From Rhodamnia argentea (Eukaryota > Streptophyta > Magnoliopsida > Myrtales > Myrtaceae): a stretch of DNA of 64,000 nt. Made by a program: the position numbers and the translations under genes. The notes beneath the pieces were generated by a model that was not told where the DNA came from, did not search any database, and saw only the letters and a program-made list of their open reading frames with translations. Below, one piece after another: positions 59,153 through 64,000 of this stretch (its first letter is position 1; the number at the start of each line of letters is the position of its first letter). The stretch lies in NCBI RefSeq assembly GCF_020921035.1, contig NC_063156.1:744001-808000 (forward strand), written 5' to 3'.

Positions 59153-60170
59153 AACAATCACCTCTTTCTTCTGTAACTCTGCCAAGCAAGACTCCAAATG
59201 TCTGCGGTAATCGGAATGTCCACAGATCAGAGCAGATCCTCTTGGAACCATCCCACGCTCTTTTGCTGCCTGACACGAAATCAGGATTCTCCTGAATGTT
59301 ATAAGAGCCTAGAGACAAAGAAAACCACTGACACAGCTAATAAGCTCCGTAGTTAATTTACAGATCAATCAGACCTTGGCAGCAGCTTTTCCAATTGTGG
59401 GATGCGAACTCAACCCAAGGCTGTCATTACTAGAGAATAACATTAGCTTCTCAAATACCCGGTTGCTTGCTGCTCCTAAGTTATCGGCCAATCCATCTCC
59501 CCACAAAACATCGTCTCCTGAGCACCGCTGGCCGCCGGGACACGCAGCACTGTGGAAACATCAGGACAAAGGAAGCAAAAAATTGCGCAACAGAAAAGCA
59601 GGTAGTCCTTCTCTTACAGTATTAACTATTAAGGAAGCCGTTTGGAAGTCCCAAGGATCAAGATGATCATGTTATTTATTATCCTACAAACGTAAGACCC
59701 AGCATGCATCAGACATCCCCCGCATGTGAAATTAAAAAATCATGCATTAGAATCACGTAAAGATCTCACTCTCATTGATGGAAAGGAGGGAGCTCATTCC
59801 TTGTAGCACATCCAGAGGAAGCGCTCGACGAGCAAAATTTGATTATGGGAAGTGTCGTGGAGCCAACAGCGGATCGTAGAATCAGCAACATCAATCTCAA
59901 CAGAAGTTCGATCCCCACGGTTTCATTTCCTCGAACATCATTACCACCATTCCCTGATTCGGACTCGTCTCGCATTGCCACCGAGTTCATGCTGCCGCCC
60001 CGACGGGCCAATGGGCCTCAAACACTTGACGTTCTTGAGGGACTCAAGCCTCGCGAGCGCCTCTTTAACCCACCAGCCGTCCCAGCGCCCTGCACGTTCC
60101 ATGGCCATCGATCTTAGTGCTCACTGCGCTCTTTCCACTGAACTTGCAAAAGTGAAACGCTTCGCATGTT
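59153..60170 (-). pseudogene. BIOF pseudogene B: exons 1-3, truncated
   Basis: Exon 1 starts at the ATG at 60108 (minus strand) and resembles intact BIOF: GRWDGWWVKEALARLESLK against GRWDGWVKEALARVESLK. It then loses frame, and its 3' end with the intron 1 donor is deleted near 59840. Exon 2 (59375-59517) and exon 3 (59162-59269) keep the lengths 143 and 108 nt. Similarity ends abruptly just past exon 3, near 59153. Leader sequence upstream of the ATG (CTTTTGCAAGTTCAGTGG) also matches the intact gene. No function as KAPA synthase is possible. Confidence 0.85.
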
Positions 60171-61941
60171 TTAACTGATGCAGTGTGATACTCGGGAGGA
60201 ATAATAACGATTTTATATCTCTAATTTTTTTTATTTTTCTGTTCTCAGAAATAAATTTGAAACACCGGTTTGATTTTTTCTTTTTTGGTCTATAAACATC
60301 AGTTTGGCTAAATAATTTCATTTTAGTTTATTTTCGGGATAAATTAAGTTTGAAACACAAACAAAAATAAGGATTCATCTCATCGGTCGCTCCCTCTTTT
60401 GAGTCCCTATTGTTGTCTGCAGGCCGCCATTCGTCGACAACCGTAAAAAGATTTATAATATTATCGAACAAATTTTTGTTCCACGAATTGAAATTTTGTA
60501 TCATTATCAAACGCGTTTATTTGCTCAGTTTATAAAAATCTATTTATGACAAATTTATTTGCTCTCCAAATTGGCGACCTAGGCCCAGCGATGTCAAGCT
60601 GGGGCTTCTTTTTTTTGGGCCGAACACAACTGGGCTTTTACAACATTAGAAAAAAGAGCTCTGTCATTCATAGTAAATAACTACAATCATAAACAGATTT
60701 TTCATACCAAACGAGGATGTAAGATGTAAAACATGTGTTTCTTTAATCGATCAAATCTCCTAGACAAAATAGTTGCATATTCAATGCAAAAAGTTTTAAA
60801 AAGAAAAATTTCTTTTCAAAGAACGGAAGTATTTGTGCGTCGCTAAAACGGCAATTAGGATCACCGTAGCTAAATAGAACACCGTAACGGAAAAAGGAAA
60901 AGAGTTTGTGCCCCTGATTTCGAATCCATTATTCTTGAGGCGGAATAATGATGATCCGAATTCGAGTTCTTCTCCTCTATCACCCTTTGAATAACTACTG
61001 GCTTGATGAGCTGCCCCTCACTATTCTCTCGTTGCCTTATGTGAGATGATTTTTGAATCGTCGAAGTTAGAAGAAAGACTTTAGCACTATTTATAGAACT
61101 TTCAACTAAGCTCTCTCATCACTGGCCGGGTTGGGCTTAACTAGGCCCACACTAGCCAAACTCATATTTGACTAGTTAAGAATTATTATAACTTATCTTA
61201 TTAGACCAACCCCATAAACGATAAATTAATCCGTAGAACGGTGAATTGTAAACTCAATTAATACAAGCCAACGTTAGAAAAACTGATATAGTGTCACCAT
61301 ATCTATCATCTAGAGCTCTTCTTTTGTTTTTTTTTGGTGTGTGGAGTAACATGTCAAGCATCATTGATGAGAATTGTCTCATCGTCCCCGCCCGCCTCTA
61401 TCTTATTGTTTGACTTTGTGCTCTGTTTTCCCTGTCCATTGCCCTTACTTTTCCAGCCGCCCAAAGCTGACTGTCGTGCCTCGAGCCCCCAAGTGACGAC
61501 AACAGAGTGCCTTGTAGATTTCCCGAGTCGAGTTTTGTGTAATGCAGGAATTCCGGTTCTAAAGAAAGAATCTCTACGGATAAGCCGAGAATGGTGGATC
61601 CATTTCTTTGTTTTTCTGCGGGATCACCGAACTCTAGTCAAAGGCATACGACACCGCAAAAAGACAGAGGACACTCTGTTTTCCAGTGTCTATGTCCCGC
61701 CAGGGGAACTCACGCACGCAATAAAATCTTACTTTTCCTTCTCCGGTTCAAGTCTAAGTTCAAGGTCAACCCCCACGTGCTTGCTCGGCACAAAATTTAC
61801 AGTCCAAGATGCTTTCTCGATATTTCAACGCTGGAATACAGAAGCATCACCTTTCTTCTTGATGCTGCTGTTTTTCACTTGTCAAGACTCAGAGAAGTGT
61901 GGGTCTGGTTCATCCTGTGAAGCGTGCAGTTGAAGGAAGCC
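60171..61941. other. Spacer upstream of the second STP gene, with an LTR remnant
   Basis: Holds the STP promoter side and an old LTR fragment at about 60655-61310. An open frame at 61334-61933 (199 codons) has no recognisable domain and ends just before the STP start codon, so I treat it as chance. Confidence 0.45.
60655..61310 (-). mobile_element. LTR remnant, probably a solo Copia-like LTR
   Basis: On the minus strand the block reads like an LTR. There is a TATA box (TTCTATAAATAGTGC, plus-strand position about 61088), then a leader-like region, then an AT-rich end that shares stretches with the fragment at 54471-54830. No internal coding region is attached. Old, non-coding; boundaries and family are tentative. 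Confidence 0.35.
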
Positions 61942-64000
61942 ATGGCTGTGGGAGTAGCTGTGTCTAATGAACCTACCGTGCTGTACAATGGCCGAATCAC
62001 GCTGTTCGTCGCCCTTTCTTGTATGGTGGCCGCCACGGGAGGAATTATCTTCGGATACGACATCGGTATTTCGGGTATGTTTGGTTCGATTTTCTTGCAG
62101 TGATACCTGGCTCAGGCTCGGTCTTAGCAGTTTCATCGCGTTTATACGTACAAGTAACTTAATACGACGAATTAGAACAGTACCATGTTACTTAAGCTAA
62201 TAACAGTACTACAGAACAGACAGGCTTGTAGTGTCCTTTCCAATTATGGATGATCCAGTGATCAAGGCTGATAAAAGACGGAACAAATTCAGGCCACGTT
62301 CATATGTGTTGGGGGTGCTTGTTGTGATCTCATGGCAAGACAGTTGCAGGAGGTCAGTGCGAGATTCCATTGAAGAGATTGAGCTGCTAACGCTAGTGAT
62401 TGTGGAATTAATGCTGAGTTTCCATTTGTTTAGGCTGAGAGTTTGTATGTGAGCTCAACTTTCTAAGGCATGCTTTAGTCTCTTTCCTAACCATGAAAAG
62501 GATCCTCCTGCGAGATATCACTAGTAACCTCGCGAAAATTAGCTGAAAGATATGCTACACGGTCATTTCTTTTCAGGTGGAGTCACCTCAATGGAACCAT
62601 TTCTGAAGAAATTCTTCCACGATGTGTATGATAGCATGAAAGAAGACACCAAGATCAGCAACTACTGTAAATATGACAGCCAACTCTTGACCTCATTCAC
62701 ATCCTCCTTGTACATATCCGGCCTTGTGGCTTCCCTCTTCGCTTCCAGAGTCACAAGAGCTTTTGGACGAAAGCCATCCATTCTTGTTGGCGGGGCTTCC
62801 TTCCTTGCGGGCTCGGCCCTCGGAGGCGCGGCTTCTAATGTGTACATGCTGATATTTGGACGCATTCTGCTTGGCGTCGGGGTCGGCTTCGCAAACCAGG
62901 TACTAACACACTAGCTGTTTGGGAGACTTATCTTCGACTTGTTTTGGTTACATTTCTGCTCGACATATCACGAGCTTTTGCTAGGTGAATCACTTCCTTG
63001 GTATGGTCATGACAATCACGAAGAAGTAATTCAAAACAACAACATTAATTTCTTCAGTAATCTCTGTTGATTTTTCAAGCATTGTCCTAGACAAGCCTTA
63101 CATACCTCTGATCATTCTTCTTCTAAAGTTTCTGGACTGTCATGTTCAAGAGGAAATATGTTTCGCTACATAATCCATTCGATGACTGTTTGATTTGCAG
63201 TCGGTCCCTCTGTATATCTCAGAGATGGCACCTCCAAGACACCGAGGACTGTTCAACAATGGCTTCCAATTCTGTGTAGGAATTGGGGTTCTGTCAGCTA
63301 ATCTCATCAACTATGGTACAGAGAAAATTGAAGGTGGTTGGGGTTGGAGAATCTCCTTAGCCATGGCTGCAGTTCCAGCTTCAATTCTCACACTCGGTTC
63401 GCTTTTCCTCCCCGAAACACCCAACAGCCTAATCCAGAGAAGCGACGATCATGAAAAGGCCGAGACGATGTTACGGCGCATACGGGGAGTTGATGATGTC
63501 CAAGCAGAATTGAACGATCTTGTCAAAGCAAGCTCAATCTCAAAAACTGTCGATCACCCATTCCGAAATATAATCCGAAGAGAATATAGACCTCAACTGG
63601 TCATGTCCATTGCCATTCCCTTTTTCCAACAAGTGACAGGAATCAATGTTATCTCATTTTATGCGCCGGTTTTGTTCAGAACAATTGGTTTAGGAGAAAG
63701 CGCTTCTCTTTTATCAGCAGTTGTGACGGGTCTCGTGGGAACTATTTCGACATTCATATCCATGCTCTTGGTGGATAAGCTCGGTCGAAGAAAGTTGTTC
63801 ATGATTGGGGGTGTTCAAATGCTTGCCACGCAAGCAATGGTCGGAGGAATCATGGCTGCCAAGCTTGGAGATCACGGAGGAATCGGCAAAGCTTACGGAT
63901 ATTTGGTACTTGTTTTGATATGCATATATGTTTCCGGGTTCGCCTGGTCGTGGGGACCGCTTGGGTGGTTGGTCCCGAGCGAAATATACCCACTAGAGAT
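61942..64000 (+). CDS. STP-type monosaccharide/H+ symporter (3' end outside window)
   Basis: Exons 61942-62074, 62577-62899 and 63201 to the right edge form an open frame of 418 residues so far. It matches the copy at 56686 in exon lengths (133 and 323 nt) and phases. MFS sugar-porter motifs are intact: [13 protein letters not shown] in TM1, [10 protein letters not shown] in loop 2-3, [51 protein letters not shown] and [13 protein letters not shown]. The arginine codon that is a stop in the neighbour is CGA here. STP carriers are plasma-membrane proton symporters for glucose and other hexoses, working with cell-wall invertase in sink cells. The last 90 or so residues are beyond the window, so integrity there is unknown. 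Which STP number it corresponds to cannot be told. Confidence 0.93.

Noticed and set aside
61334-61933. 199-codon open frame on + just before the second STP gene
   Set aside because: No domain or family resemblance, Ser/Phe-rich random-looking translation, and it runs into the STP leader.
1-64000. tRNA, rRNA, CRISPR, prokaryotic operon or viral gene clusters
   Set aside because: I looked for tRNA B-box words and rRNA-like blocks by eye and saw none. All recognisable genes are plant nuclear genes.

Overview
The window is nuclear DNA of a flowering plant, most likely a woody eudicot. Support comes from intron-rich genes with plant-type splice sites, AT-rich spacers full of short foldback elements, and plant-specific families (PXY/TDR receptor kinase, QWRF protein, PLAT stress protein, beta-expansin, STP sugar carriers). 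I could not fix the species. All exon models were read by eye from splice sites, reading phase and remembered family sequence; no search was run.

Layout, left to right: the 3' end of a probable ZAT-type C2H2 zinc-finger gene with an EAR motif (+, 3-170); a QWRF-motif gene (+, 2053-3802); a PXY/TDR-type LRR receptor kinase (-, 4990-8442); an 11.6 kb stretch without a convincing gene but with several foldback elements; an uncharacterised protein with a C-terminal membrane anchor (+, 20077-22709); RNA polymerase III subunit RPC4 (-, 23306-26957); splicing factor SF1/BBP (-, 32610-35036), probably with a 3'-UTR intron; a PLAT-domain protein (-, 37844-38565); autophagy E2-like enzyme ATG3 (-, 40284-44726); KAPA synthase BIOF of biotin synthesis (+, 47401-51594) ending in a peroxisomal-type AKL; and a damaged beta-expansin (-, 51914-53030).

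From about 54.9 kb to the right edge lies a degraded tandem duplication. Each unit has a truncated, intron-containing BIOF pseudogene on the - strand diverging from an STP hexose/H+ symporter gene on the + strand. Unit A holds BIOF exons 2-4 and an STP copy with one in-frame TGA. Unit B holds BIOF exons 1-3 and an STP copy that is open to the window edge. The intact BIOF at 47.4 kb is the likely source of both fragments.

The genes are mostly unrelated housekeeping genes (transcription, splicing, autophagy, biotin) beside developmental or stress genes; nothing suggests a co-regulated cluster. I did not find a new enzymatic system. The points most worth checking are the BIOF/STP duplication, a GC-AG intron in the QWRF gene, an 81-nt stop-free intron and a damaged splice donor in the expansin, the AKL ending of BIOF, and the set of foldback elements.
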